A DNA stretch of 64,000 bases, taken from Fragilaria crotonensis. Lineage: Eukaryota; Bacillariophyta; Fragilariophyceae; Fragilariales; Fragilariaceae. Numbering within the stretch: the stretch's first letter is position 1; each line of letters begins with the position of its first letter. Below the pieces are notes generated by a model, which saw nothing but the letters and a program-made list of their open reading frames with translations, was not told the origin of the DNA and did not search any database. A program made the position numbers and the translations under genes. Shown here piece after piece: positions 54,959-64,000 of the stretch. The DNA lies in the NCBI GenBank assembly GCA_022925895.1, contig JAKSYS010000130.1:47979-111978 (forward strand). Direction: 5' to 3'.

Positions 54959-57900
54959 ATGTTCTCGCAGCATGTGGCCATCACCAACTCCCCACTTTTG
55001 GGCTTCCCCCCAGCCGCCCCACCGGGGCGACAAACACCCTGCAAGTACGGCGGCTTGCACCGCCCGAACCCACCCCTGCTCCCACGAGTGGGCTTCCTCC
55101 CAGTCGCCCCACCGGGGCGACAAACACCCTGCAAGTACGGCGGATTGCACCGCCCGAACCCACCCCTCCAACCCCGGGCTTACCCCAAGCACTGGTGCCC
55201 TCCACCAGCGCTGAACCTTTTGCAAGTACGGGGAACAGCCCCCGAAAGCCCGCCTCGATCCCTCCCCGACCAGAACTCGCCGTGCGACAACCAACATTCA
55301 ATGGCGACACTAACGAATGGGAGCCCAGCTTTGCTGGGAACAAACAAACTGGGTCCAGGGATGCGGAGCACGAGAGCGGAAGCGGAAGCAGCACGCAACA
55401 GAAGGCGCAAGGATACCAGGAACACGGCGCGATTAGCCTTAGCGGACGAAACGGACAAATTAACAACAGGTGAGTTCAAAACCAACAACAAGCGGGGGGT
55501 GAAAGCGGCACACTACCTTCCAAGCAGTGCCGCCAGTTTCTTTGGAGTAGCGGTAAAAGGGCCCGACGATAACAAGACTGAGATCCCCAGCTGGTTCATT
55601 GTCGAGCTGGCACGAGCGGCAAACAGGAAGACAGAGGTACCAGCAAAGTCGCCCATCCAATTCGAACAGAACGCGAAAGCAGCAGAAGCGAACGCGAAGA
55701 TACTGAAGGAATCAAACTTCAACGTGTCGGAGCTGATCGAAAAATTCTCGGACACAACGCTCGGGTACGGTTCGGAGTTTAGAACCGTCAATCAGCTAAA
55801 ACCGATAATTGGAAGGCACCCAAACTTTGACAAACTGGCGCTGGTACTCACAAGGGGTATGCCCTACGTGTTCAAGACGGAGCTGACCTCGACCACAAAG
55901 TCAGCAGAGTTACGGACACTGTTGAAACGGGGAAACCACAAATCGGCGACGGAATCAGCAGACCAACTCCAGAAACTTCTGGCAAAGGACGTGACACACG
56001 GCTTCACGATTCCCATACCGGTATCGATACTGGAACAAATACCCGGAGCCGCAGTGCAACCGCTCGGGGTGGTGAAGCAGTGGACGATTGATGCACACGG
56101 GAATAGGGAGATCAAGTACCGCATGACACAAGACCTGAGCTTCTCCTCGAACCAAAATGGCACAGCAACGTCCATAAACGACAGGATTGACATGTCCGAG
56201 TACGTCGAAATGATTTATGGATGGTGTCTCCCCAGGATCCTGCACTATATCGTGGCGGTTCGGTTAAAATTCCCAACGATTCGGATTTTGATCAGCAAGT
56301 ACGATTACAGTGATGCCTACCGAAGGATAGCTCACAGTGGGGAGGCGGCAGCGCAGACAATAGCAGTCCACAATGGAATGGCCTACTTGTCCCTGCGACT
56401 GACCTTCGGCGGATCCCCGAACCCGCCCACTTGGTGCCTGTTCTCGGAGATAGTGACGGACCTGGCGAACGAGATCTCTCGGTGCAAGGAGTGGAACCCG
56501 AGGGAGCTTCGGAACCCAGCCCAGTCCGAGACCCCGATGCCTCAGCGTGAGAACGAATCAGTCGCGATCGCGACTGGCCGACGGATGGCCGTCGAAGTGC
56601 CGATGCCCGAGTCAGGTCCCGTAGGGAGGGTCGACGGTTTCATCGACGACTTGATAAATGTCTTCCTCGACACCCCCGAAAACTGTCGGTCCCAACCCCA
56701 TGTAGTCCCGCTTGCAATCCACGTCACGAGCAGACCTCACGCAGGGGACGACAAAGAACCCATACCCAGACGACCACTGCTCTCGTTGACCAAACTCATC
56801 GCGGAAGGGAGCCCCGCAGAAGTTCAAATTGTCCTCGGCTGGAGGCTGGACACGAGGCGACTGCTGATTACGCTACCAGACGACAAATTCCGAGCTTGGA
56901 CAGGAGAGATCGACGATATGACCCGGAAAGGGTACTGCCGCTTCCAAGAACTGGACCAGTTAGTCGGGCGATTAAATCACTCGGCTTACATCATCATGTT
57001 GACTCGCCACTTCCTGGGAAGACTGCGGGGACTCCTCACTCCCCGACAACACAGTAACAGGATAATTCGGATCCAGGGTGAAGTGAATGAGGATCTCCGA
57101 TTGTGGAAGACAATACTGGCCAGGGCAAACCAAGGTGTCTCCCTCAACCTGATTGTAACACGCGAACCAGACAGGATATGCTGGTCCGACGCCTGCCCCG
57201 TCGGGCTGGGAGGTTACAGTCTGTCCGGCCAAGCCTGGAGGATCAAAATCCCTCGGTCCAGCATCATCCATGGCCACAAGGGAGTCAACAACCTCCTGGA
57301 ATTTGTGGGGATGATCGTGAATATCTGGTTGGAATGCCTGGACTCAAACACCAACCAATCCTGCATACTCGCCATCGGTGACAACACGTCAGCCATTGGA
57401 TGGCTATACAAGACTTCAGGCCTCGAATCGTCGTCGATGGAGCACAAGGCGCACTTGTTTGCCGCCCGCCACCTCGCAACAATTCTTATGAAATACGACT
57501 GCTGCATTGCATCGCAACACATCAAGGGCGAGTCGAATGTTGTAGCGGATCTCCTGTCGTTCGCCGGAAATGACAACCGCAACAAAACCCACCCCTTAGC
57601 GCACGACGATCCCCCAAACGACATTCTAACTCAGCGCTTTCGGGAAAACCTTACCTCGCAGGTGCCGGAAAATTTCGACATTTGTCAACTGCCCAGCGAG
57701 ATACTCTGTTGGGTCACACAAGTGCTGCGAATCGCAGCATCGTCTTTAGAAGCTGCCAGGAAGGGAGACACGAGGAAGCCGACCGGATGTGGCGACGATG
57801 GATCGGGTTTGGAAGGCACACCGGATACACAGCTGACCCCTTCCTCGCTCTGCTATCCAACAACGAACGCGAACTTTACACCAAAGCCTTCCTTCAATGT

Positions 57901-58960
57901 TACCGCGTCTCCACTTGGTCCACCAACGGGGACGTTACAGGGACTCGTCCGCGACCGTTGGTGGCAAGCACTGTCCGACAAGCCGCAGGCCACCTGGCTG
58001 CGGCGTTTCGAACGATCTCCGGCCGAGCCCCATTCACGTCACGGGAAGCTCGCACCTCCGACCATTCATCCGAGCACTCTTTCGTTCATACGAGAACGAC
58101 GACCCACCCGAAACCAACAGCGAGCCATCACTCCTAAGCTCCTCCGAGCAATGTACTTGACAGCGGGGACCAGCGTGGAAATCACGAGAGACACTGAATT
58201 CGCAATCATTTCGGAACTAGCCATAATGGCCTACTTCTTCGCGATGCGATCCTGCGAATTCACCCTCACCCCGCAGACTGGTAGGACTCGGATCGTTCGA
58301 CTCCGTGGTATCACATTCTGGGATGCCAAGAAGAGGAGCTCCACACCGTTCACCTCAGATAACGTCAGCCACTCGGGTGACAATCACCTTCGAAGACCAG
58401 AAGAACGGTGTCAGGATGGAGAAACGCACACAACGCAGCACCTCCGACCCCGTCCTCTGCCCTGTCAAGCGTATTCGGTCGCTTGTCGAGCGAATCTACC
58501 GTCGTGTGCCTGACGCGAACCCCGATACGTCGATCAACGCGACATTCCTCGAAACCGTTCGTTCACAGATCACAGGATCTGCCCTGCGATTGTTCATGCG
58601 ATCAACCTGCACCTCAAGGGCGGCCGGCCGACCTTCGGTTTCAACGCCGTCGACATCGGCACCCGCTCCCTCCGATCGGGAGCAGCCATGGGCCTCTTCC
58701 TGATGAACCACCCCGTCATGGACATAATGATGATGGGGAGATGGGTCTCGGACGCCTTCCTAGTCTACATCCGACCCCAAGTCCTTGAATGGACCGACAA
58801 CATGTCCACTGACATGATAAAATTCAATACATTTACCGACGCAACAAATTCCCGAAAAGCCCCACCCTCCGACCCCCGGACTCGCCGCCGCTTGTTCAAT
58901 GGTCCCGGAAAAGAAGACGGAGCACCCGTAGTCATAGAAGCACTACACCTCCATCACTGA
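54959..58960 (+). pseudogene. DIRS ORF2: reverse transcriptase - RNase H - tyrosine recombinase, two frameshifts
   Basis: From ATG 54,959 one frame runs to about 58,370. RT is seen as KYDYSDAYRRIAH (near 56,300) and DGFIDDLINVF, the catalytic Y/F-x-D-D variant (near 56,640). RNase H follows with WSDACPVGLGG, an E-F-V-G-M segment, GDNTSAIGWL and HIKGESNVVADLLS. The recombinase begins with AYF-FAMRSCEF, its first Arg motif (58,230-58,260). Near 58,370 the reading moves to another frame (VTITFEDQKNGVRMEKRT) and near 58,583 it returns, ending with IGTRSLRSGAAMGLF and GRWVSDAFLVYIRPQ, the Tyr motif. The position usually His in the first of these is Arg. The two indels compensate. Either the copy is recombinase-dead or the indels are assembly errors. 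Confidence 0.88.
55000..55179 (+). repeat. 90-bp tandem repeat in ORF2 N-terminus
   Basis: Two in-frame copies starting GGGCTTCC at 55,000 and 55,090, each encoding a 30-residue Pro-rich unit with PPGRQTPCKYGGLHRPNPPL. Confidence 0.85.
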
Positions 58961-59015
58961 GTAAGCAGGAGAACCGGAGAGAGTGAAACCCAAATCATTC
59001 AATGGTGTGGGACCG

Positions 59016-59240
59016 GGAAACAAAAATCCGGGGAACTGGAGCAAGATTACAGCCGGGAGAGATCCCAGCAACGCCAAAAGGAACAGCCTTGCTTACCTAC
59101 TAGATAAGGTGTGCTCCAACCAGCTCGGAGTACATCACAACGTCACAAGAAGACTGAGAGGGGTTGGCCACGGGGACAAAATCTCAGCAAGTCAAGAACG
59201 GAGACAGACTGGTTTCGACGCTGCAGTGGATACACACGTC
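59016..59240 (+). repeat. DIRS repeat B1
   Basis: 225 bp, direct repeat of 59,596-59,820, from GGAAACAAAAATCCGGGG to GGATACACACGTC. Confidence 0.93.
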
Positions 59241-59242
59241 GT

Positions 59243-59578
59243 GACAAGGTCTGAAGAAGTGGCGGTGCGATGAGTCGGCACTGCGCTTCAACTGAATCGT
59301 CATCGGGTACAGGGTACCGTACTACGGTAGCAGACAGCACGCTACAGTAGTAGACTTCCAGGAGAATTGGGGGATACCTTCACGCAGGTTCGGGAGGATC
59401 CCGAACCAACGATACGTCCGTGACGGAACTGATAGGCAAGTCGCCCCCAACCACACGATGAATTAAGGAAAGGAAGTTGGAGCCCAGTGTCGAAAACACA
59501 GGCCTCTCACATTTTCACCAAACGGGTCAAAATCGTGCAAGCATCATCGCATCATCCTAGTAACTAAGTTCTAAAATA
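59243..59578 (+). repeat. DIRS repeat A2
   Basis: 336 bp, second copy of A1, two bases after B1. Confidence 0.93.
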
Positions 59579-59595
59579 CCACCCGCCCACCCCTC

Positions 59596-59820
59596 GGAAA
59601 CAAAAATCCGGGGAACTGGAGCAAGATTACAGCCGGGAGAGATCCCAGCAACGCCAAAAGGAACAGCCTTGCTTACCTACTAGATAAGGTGTGCTCCAAC
59701 CAGCTCGGAGTACATCACAACGTCACAAGAAGACTGAGAGGGGTTGGCCACGGGGACAAAATCTCAGCAAGTCAAGAACGGAGACAGACTGGTTTCGACG
59801 CTGCAGTGGATACACACGTC
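59596..59820 (+). repeat. DIRS repeat B2, right end of element
   Basis: Second copy of B1, separated from A2 by 17 C-rich bases. The host sequence after it starts GAC, the same triplet with which A1 begins, consistent with a short crossover site. Confidence 0.93.
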
Positions 59821-60156
59821 GACAACAACAGCGACAATATATGTACCCTTGAGCGTGGGGGTCTGATAACACAACTGTGAGTAAATCTCACTGCGCACTT
59901 CACGCGCATGCTATCCAACCATACCGCATACACGCCAGTGGTACATACAGTATATAGTACTTGGACGAGGTCGTCCCAAGCACTCTCCCTCTCTGTGATC
60001 TCTGACATGAAAACATGTGATTCCCACCTTCGATTTGATTGACTCCATCTCGGTCGTAGCAGTATCATCGATCATCATCTTGTTTAGCATTTTAGTCACA
60101 ACGCCATTGTTACGCCAGTGCTGAACGCGTTCCATGTATATGAAATCCTCAAGACA

Positions 60157-61206
60157 ATGATATGCTGGATCGAGACAAACAACAAACATAGAGGGCAGCA
60201 GCAACGAAATAGAAGAAGCTCACGGAGTGTGTCATCAGGAATCGTTCTGCTCGTCACCTTATTGACATTGGCGTGCTACCTTTCATCATCATCATCATTA
60301 TGCTGTTGTCATGCCTTTCTTGTGATGGATCGCACGTACTACTCTACTAGTAGGAGTCGTCATGGCCAATTCGTCCAGTCAAGTCGAATTCAAGACTTGG
60401 ACAACAACGACGACAATGACAACGACAGCCGCCGCCGAAGATTATTTCAACAACGGTCGAAACGATGGGTGGTCCTTGTCGATGATGAAGAGTCGATTCG
60501 AAAAGCGGTCGGTCAATATCTATTTGACGAGGGATATCAAGTTACGGCTTGTCCGGATGCCAAGACGGCGTTGCACGTGTGTCGCACCAAGAGAACAACG
60601 ACTACAAAAACAAATGCAGACTCGGCAAGTGTCGCGCCAGCGGTACCAATGATTCCAGATTTGATTGTCAGTGATGTCCGCATGCCAGAAATGGATGGGA
60701 TTGAATTCTTGAACGAATTGCGACGTGATGAACGACTCGTCAGTGTGCCAGTCGTGTTGTTGACGGCCAGGGGCATGATTCAAGATCGGATTGCTGGATA
60801 TCGTGCTGGTGCGGATGCGTACATTCCAAAACCATTTGATCCAGAAGAATTGCTCAGTATTATTGATAATTCCATCAAACGACACGAAACGCTGAATGAA
60901 GAAAATGTATTGGTGGAAGATTTGCAACAGGATTTGGAGGAAATCAAACATCTTCTCTTGGAGCATGGTGGTGCCGGGGTCGGGAATGGATGGGTCGAAG
61001 AGACTAATGTATTCTTGGCACCCGACGAACGTCGGGTGTTGGAATTGTTGTGTCAGGGACTGTACAACCAAGAAATTGCTGACCAAGTGCAACTGAGCAG
61101 GAGCCGCGTCGAATCCATAATCACGAGCATGCTCCGAAAGACGAAGTTGGACAACCGCACTCAGCTTGTCAGGTGGGCAGTGTCGACTGGTAACATTCAA
61201 ATGTAG
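60157..61206 (+). CDS. Plastid-targeted response regulator with LuxR-type HTH (TctD/Ycf29-like)
   Basis: A two-component transcription regulator. The N-terminus has a hydrophobic signal core (IVLLVTLLTLACYLSSSSS) ending in C-C-C-H-A-F (residues 49-54), the A-F cleavage motif of diatom bipartite plastid presequences, then a basic Ser/Arg-rich transit-like segment. The receiver domain begins near residue 104: acidic pair DD (109-110), phospho-acceptor D173 in IVSDVRMPEMDG, T203, and K225 in YIPKPF. A linker helix follows, then a LuxR/GerE-type helix-turn-helix (about 288-347; ERRVLELLCQGLYNQEIADQ). This architecture matches TctD-like Ycf29, which red algal plastids encode themselves, so a nuclear copy fits gene transfer. 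The start is the first ATG; the frame is open a little further with GTG. The cognate kinase is not in this window. Confidence 0.85.
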   Translation: MICWIETNNKHRGQQQRNRRSSRSVSSGIVLLVTLLTLACYLSSSSSLCCCHAFLVMDRTYYSTSRSRHGQFVQSSRIQDLDNNDDNDNDSRRRRLFQQRSKRWVVLVDDEESIRKAVGQYLFDEGYQVTACPDAKTALHVCRTKRTTTTKTNADSASVAPAVPMIPDLIVSDVRMPEMDGIEFLNELRRDERLVSVPVVLLTARGMIQDRIAGYRAGADAYIPKPFDPEELLSIIDNSIKRHETLNEENVLVEDLQQDLEEIKHLLLEHGGAGVGNGWVEETNVFLAPDERRVLELLCQGLYNQEIADQVQLSRSRVESIITSMLRKTKLDNRTQLVRWAVSTGNIQM

Positions 61207-61316
61207 CGAGACGTGTGCCGCGAAAGGGCCTCTGTGGTCTCCGGATGAAGTCGACGACACAGAATTCACCAGAAGTAGTGAATCCCAGAAATCGTCATTA
61301 TCGCACGCTGCCTTGT

Positions 61317-61380
61317 TTTGGGCGATACACAAATGAGATCGATGTCAACGCTCAAGATGCATTTGATTGCACCGCCTTCG
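61317..61380 (+). pseudogene. Tiny ankyrin relic
   Basis: Reads RYTNEIDVNAQDAFDCTAFV, which fits the D-V-N-A-x-D-D-D-G-C-T-A turn of Ank1-4 repeats. It is the only such unit downstream of the DIRS element. Confidence 0.45.
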
Positions 61381-62149
61381 TCTCTCCACGGCAGATTTCA
61401 ACGCCGTGTACATGTTGTTAAAACTCCGACCATATGGGTACGATTATTCAGAATAATGCAGGCTCGACTGCCTCTTGATATTTTGCTCTCAAAGTGTGAG
61501 ATGCATAAAGATTTGTGCAGTGCCTGGAGAGATGCATGAGATGGGAGACGTCCTAGAGGTATACGCCAACGTGGGCGATCGCAGAAAGAAAGGAGAAGGC
61601 GCAAAAAGGTGTAGTTGGGAGTAGATGAGTTTTCATTCACTGAGCGCAACGACAGATTTGGTTTGCTGGACTTTGGAAGGGAACTTGCAAAGACACATTA
61701 TGCAAAGGGTGTGCAAAGATGAGCAAAGTGGGGATTGTATGGACGTGTTTCACACTGACTAATTAAAAAAGTCGATTATCAATATGAAGTGGTAACATCG
61801 TTCCCCGACACGTGGTAATATTGGCGTTGATGCTTCCAAAACTTTTAAGAATCGTGATCACAACGCTAATTTCATCAATATTGGCATGGTGTACTGCTGC
61901 ATCATCATTCCCACTCTCTTTCCTCTTCTAGAGAAATAACAGTCAATAGACCAGACTGCCGCTGTATAGGATCAGAGCATTTCATTTTAATCTTACAAAA
62001 CGCATTAGGCACTTAAGTGCACGTGTTGTCGATCGTTCTGGATGTGGTAGGGGATGCCAGTTCGCGGGTTCGTACAGGACACGTTTGTTGATACTTCATG
62101 TGCAATATGCATGACTACATCCAGTCGGCAACGATAAGGCTTATTTGCC
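61381..62149. other. Intergenic, no supported gene
   Basis: Separates the response regulator (+) from the converging kinase-like gene (-). Nothing recognisable. Confidence 0.5.
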
Positions 62150-64000
62150 TCAATCATGTTTCCGCTTCCTCGAATTGCTCTCACGGTATTCAATCGCTTT
62201 GAGCAGTGCCTCCTCGTCATCTGGAGATACATCCCATTCGCGAAGAAGCGGCTTCAATGTATCGCTAACCACATTGAATCTGTCTTTCCTAAGGTCGTCA
62301 GACACAGCGCTGCCATCTAAAAAGCCCGACCAGGGCACACGACCGTGCGATAGGTATACCATCATGTATGCGAGTGATGCCAAATCATGATCCGGACGAA
62401 ACGTCCATTCTTCCGTCCGACCAAACAATTCATCGTGGGCAAATGCTGGGGCACCACAGAATCCTTTCAACACTTCGTTGCGGCGACTCGAATCTTCCCA
62501 GCCAATCAGCATCACTTGCACGCCATTGCCAGAGGGATCGTCCCGCGTTATGATCTTTGATGGTCGGACATGAAGGTGGGCCCAGCCACGACTGTGGGCA
62601 TGTAAAAGGGCAGAGTGCACCCCCTTGAAGATCGTTTTCAAATGAGAACCTTCCCAACTTCGCTTGTAGCTTGTTGGTCGACCCATGAAACCTTTCCAGG
62701 GCAAGCACGGGAGAATCGAACTCTCGCATCTGATTCTGATATCCAGAGTCTTGATGGGGTCGCCAATATCGTACAGTTCAGGGATACAAACATGACCGAA
62801 CAAATCCTTCAATGCCTCAGCCTCGCATTCTAGAGCCTTCGCAGTTCCATTGCACTTCGGCACCTTGATAAAGATATTGTCGCTGCCTTTTATGTCCAGT
62901 TCCAACACATGTGAATACGTGCTGGATTCCAAGTACCGACCCACCTTAATGGGCTCACCATCGTTTGAGCGCATCGAGACACTGCCGTTGCAACCTCTGA
63001 CACATGCCTTCAGAGATGTGCCTTCTCCACTTTGGACTGACATGATCGTGCGAGCAAGCATGCAAAATCCGGCGGGTATACCTCGATGATCCTCCTCAGC
63101 ACCCTCAAATGAGGCTTTCACATCTCTTGCCTTCTCAACAAACAGATAATCTCGAGTTTCTTTGTCGAAAAGCGGCAGCCGTGTCGTTCGCTCTGTAGTC
63201 ACGTTTACATCAACAGTTCCCACACCTGACAGTTTAACAACAACCACCCTGATTGATCCCAGGGTAAATTCGAGGCCAAAGAGTGTACAGTCCACGCCGA
63301 GTCCTCCAAAATTCGAGAACAACATCGATTGGTCGCCCAAGTCTCTGACTAGTTTATTCTGCGCTTCCAACAGAAGCTGACCAAGTGTTCCTCTCCTGTG
63401 AGAGATTTGGCTGAATACCATTGGAACACCAAACATGGCAGGTAGAGTGGCAAGTAAGTACTCAGCTGCTGAGGAGGAAGCCTCAAAGCCTTCACAGCTT
63501 GCCCAACGAATTTCAACCTTGGGGCCTCTCTCTTCACCTGTGATTTGCGGTCCGATGCCAAGCACCTGAGCCATTTTGCCCATGATAGCAAACAAAATTG
63601 GTTTTACCCCGAGACTTCCCCGAGCAGCACAGCTTGGAACGTAGAGCGAGGTGGTTGATAGGTCCACAGGCTCGTTCCGGACATCCCATCCAATAATTGC
63701 TGCAACAGTGGCCTCAATCTTTTGGCTATATTGCTCATCATTGACATCTAGAATCGACGCCGCTCCAACAATGCGCTTCACATGCTTGTAGAACTGGTGA
63801 AGCAATTGCACCTGTTCGTTTTCAAGGCTCGGAAAAAAGTCGAAATTATCAAAATCGATTCCAGGAGGATCACACAACTTATCGAAGCATGAAGGGCTGG
63901 AGCGCGGGCTGTTGAATCTAGTTTTGTCGAGTTCGAGATCACTTGTATCATCTGTCTCCCAAGTCGCTGCAAAATGTCGATGCAAGGATTCCTTAATGCT
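62150..64000 (-). CDS. Protein-kinase-like protein, partial (5' end outside window)
   Basis: The frame is open to the right edge without an early ATG, so the gene starts beyond base 64,000. The N-terminal half (about 63,980-63,000) is an unrecognised globular region. The C-terminal half resembles an atypical protein kinase: HLHVRPSKII (62,551-62,580) stands where H-R-D-x-x-x-x-N is expected and LIGWEDS (about 62,490) where D-F-G is expected. APAFAHDELFG and FRPDHDLASLAYMMVYLSHG match the activation-segment and C-lobe D-x-x-S-L pattern. The catalytic Asp of HRD is replaced, so it may be a pseudokinase or belong to a divergent fungal/oomycete-type (FunK1- or crinkler-like) family. It ends in a basic tail RESNSRKRKHD, possibly nuclear. 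Confidence 0.6.
   Translation of the reverse strand, partial: SIKESLHRHFAATWETDDTSDLELDKTRFNSPRSSPSCFDKLCDPPGIDFDNFDFFPSLENEQVQLLHQFYKHVKRIVGAASILDVNDEQYSQKIEATVAAIIGWDVRNEPVDLSTTSLYVPSCAARGSLGVKPILFAIMGKMAQVLGIGPQITGEERGPKVEIRWASCEGFEASSSAAEYLLATLPAMFGVPMVFSQISHRRGTLGQLLLEAQNKLVRDLGDQSMLFSNFGGLGVDCTLFGLEFTLGSIRVVVVKLSGVGTVDVNVTTERTTRLPLFDKETRDYLFVEKARDVKASFEGAEEDHRGIPAGFCMLARTIMSVQSGEGTSLKACVRGCNGSVSMRSNDGEPIKVGRYLESSTYSHVLELDIKGSDNIFIKVPKCNGTAKALECEAEALKDLFGHVCIPELYDIGDPIKTLDIRIRCESSILPCLPWKGFMGRPTSYKRSWEGSHLKTIFKGVHSALLHAHSRGWAHLHVRPSKIITRDDPSGNGVQVMLIGWEDSSRRNEVLKGFCGAPAFAHDELFGRTEEWTFRPDHDLASLAYMMVYLSHGRVPWSGFLDGSAVSDDLRKDRFNVVSDTLKPLLREWDVSPDDEEALLKAIEYRESNSRKRKHD

Larger units (their letters stand above)
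47097..59820 (+). mobile_element. PAT-like DIRS retrotransposon with split direct repeats
   Basis: Repeat order is A1 (47,097-47,432), genes, B1 (59,016-59,240), A2 (59,243-59,578), B2 (59,596-59,820), which is diagnostic of PAT/Ngaro-type tyrosine-recombinase retrotransposons. Coding content is gag, then RT-RNase H-tyrosine recombinase. No target duplication is evident, as expected for recombinase-mediated integration. It is interrupted in gag by E1 (48,512-53,880); without that it is about 7.4 kb. A1 and A2 differ at about two of 336 bases, so it is young. Confidence 0.9.

Noticed and set aside
57682-58160. Alternative frames over the DIRS recombinase N-terminal region as evidence for extra frameshifts
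   Set aside because: The main ORF2 frame stays sensible here (SDKPQATWLRRFE, PKLLRAMYLTAG), so only the two later shifts are needed.
1-64000. CRISPR arrays, tRNA or rRNA genes, bacterial-type operons
   Set aside because: No regularly spaced short repeats, cloverleaf candidates or rRNA-like sequence were seen; gene structure is eukaryotic.

Overview
The window looks like repeat-rich nuclear DNA of a diatom, most likely a pennate one. This is an inference. It rests on a response regulator with a bipartite plastid presequence (signal peptide ending in a C-H-A-F motif), very large ankyrin-repeat proteins, a GH19 chitinase with hevein-type domains, an AAA ATPase/TPR protein with a short phase-0 intron, and a PAT-like DIRS retroelement. 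No bacterial operons, tRNAs, rRNAs or CRISPR arrays were seen.

Layout. 1-6.7 kb: a decayed minus-strand retroelement-like coding stretch with a gag-like remnant and a candidate LTR. 7.7-8.7 kb: chitinase. 9.4-10.5 kb: small ankyrin protein on the minus strand. 12.5-15.5 kb and 23.9-27.1 kb: two giant ankyrin paralogues (Ank1, Ank2) inside a duplicated segment. 15.5-23.2 kb: a second duplicated block, one copy interrupted by a PIF/Harbinger transposon (16,974-19,823) and the other by a 1.48-kb TIR element (21,053-22,530). 28.8-29.5 kb: a MITE with a TTA target duplication. About 29.7-35.0 kb: a piggyBac-like element with a spliced transposase gene, itself invaded by a small copy (E2) of an unrecognised two-gene TIR transposon. 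35.1-38.5 kb: AAA ATPase/TPR gene whose 5' end is cut by that insertion. 41.0-47.1 kb: ankyrin paralogues Ank3 and Ank4. 47.1-59.8 kb: a PAT-like DIRS retrotransposon with split direct repeats (A1 - genes - B1-A2-B2), inserted at the 3' end of Ank4 and itself split inside gag by a 5.4-kb full-length copy (E1) of the two-gene TIR transposon. 60.2-61.2 kb: plastid-targeted response regulator. 62.2 kb to the edge: a kinase-like protein.

The most novel object is the pair E1/E2. They share terminal inverted repeats (CAATAGCGACCA...), a subterminal hairpin whose stem sequence differs between copies, a plus-strand 1,047-residue candidate DDE transposase (gene A), and a convergent minus-strand gene B of about 470 residues. 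E2 has lost the core of gene A but keeps both ends and most of gene B. The four large ankyrin genes form a locally amplified family with shared 5' and 3' flanks; decayed ankyrin fragments near 39.8 and 61.3 kb mark its former extent.

Several single-base frameshifts interrupt otherwise good reading frames (Ank1, the Harbinger ORF, DIRS recombinase, E2 gene B). Each could be real decay or an assembly error, especially the one in a T run in Ank1.
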